Source of the DNA: Seminavis robusta
Lineage: Eukaryota; Bacillariophyta; Bacillariophyceae; Naviculales; Naviculaceae
Direction of reading: 5' to 3'
DNA length: 56,490 nt
NCBI GenBank assembly: GCA_903772945.1
Contig: CAICTM010000616.1
Span: forward strand, 1 to 56,490
Under the pieces are notes generated by a model, which saw only the letters and a list, made by a program, of their open reading frames with translations, did no database searches and was not told the DNA's origin. Both the position numbers and the translations under genes were made by a program. Of this stretch, positions 56,241 through 56,490 are shown piece after piece (the first letter of the stretch is position 1; the number at the start of each line of letters is the position of its first letter).

Positions 56241-56490
56241 CCCGAAGATGAAGGGGACTACAAAAAGATGCCGAACACGAGCAGCACTGATGACTCTCCC
56301 ATCCGTGCCGTTGACGCATTCCCCGCTGACGAGGACCGTGGTATCTCTCTGCTGCTGGAGGACATTGAAGATGAGATCTCGGTATAGTTGTACATGCAGC
56401 AGAATTTATGAAGACCCGCACCAGGGCTCATCACGACGGGGTTGTTTCTGTGACAAGGACTGTGATAAGAGATCATTTCTAAGACTATTC
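56241..56490 (+). other. In-frame extension and 3' flank of the Patched-like gene
   Basis: The first 147 bases stay open in the Patched frame and encode an acidic, Ser/Asp-rich tail (P-E-D-E-G-D-Y-K-K-M ... E-D-I-E-D-E-I-S-V) ending at TAG 56385-56387. This looks like a normal cytosolic tail, not 3'-UTR. After 56388 nothing is recognised. Confidence 0.6.

Overview
This window looks like nuclear DNA of a pennate diatom (Seminavis-like, by inference). The reasons are: secreted vWD proteins with long Pro-Thr spacers; a diatom-type Ty1/copia gag; a tyrosine-recombinase element with the layout of a Crypton; and GT-AG introns of very uniform size (eight reconstructed in intact genes, all 81-88 bp). 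Nothing looks prokaryotic: there are no operons, CRISPR arrays or ribosome-binding sites. I saw no rRNA or tRNA gene by eye.

Layout. The left 23 kb is gene-poor and transposon-rich. It holds a foldback repeat near 2.2 kb, a decayed Crypton-like element (4.3-6.6 kb) that still shows an intron, three small Arg/Ser/Pro-rich candidate genes (7.3, 10.7, 15.6 kb), an assembly gap (13.59 kb) and an internally deleted copia element (17.05-20.03 kb) with a 5-bp target-site duplication. From 22.7 to 31.1 kb lies a tandem segmental duplication carrying two secreted vWD-domain paralogues on the minus strand. One paralogue has an extra cysteine-rich domain.

The right part is gene-rich. It holds a type II membrane NXPE/PC-esterase-like protein (-) and, divergently, a predicted organellar two-TM protein (+). 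Then come a LINE-like remnant (-), a PH / TM / MACPF-like / PPC-like protein with two reading-frame breaks (-), a six-exon SHPRH-type SNF2-RING protein (-), and a Patched/NPC-family sterol-sensing transporter (+) with a TGA where the family usually has glycine, followed by 48 more open codons.

Working together. No shared pathway is visible. Several products point to the cell surface (two vWD proteins, the esterase-like protein, the PH/MACPF-like protein, the Patched-like transporter). The SHPRH homologue belongs to DNA-damage tolerance. Strongest leads: the PH-TM-MACPF-PPC architecture with its two breaks; the in-frame TGA in the Patched gene; the W-x-x-M-E-P motif in the organellar protein; the vWD tandem pair with a 134-bp identical tract; and the Crypton and copia remnants.
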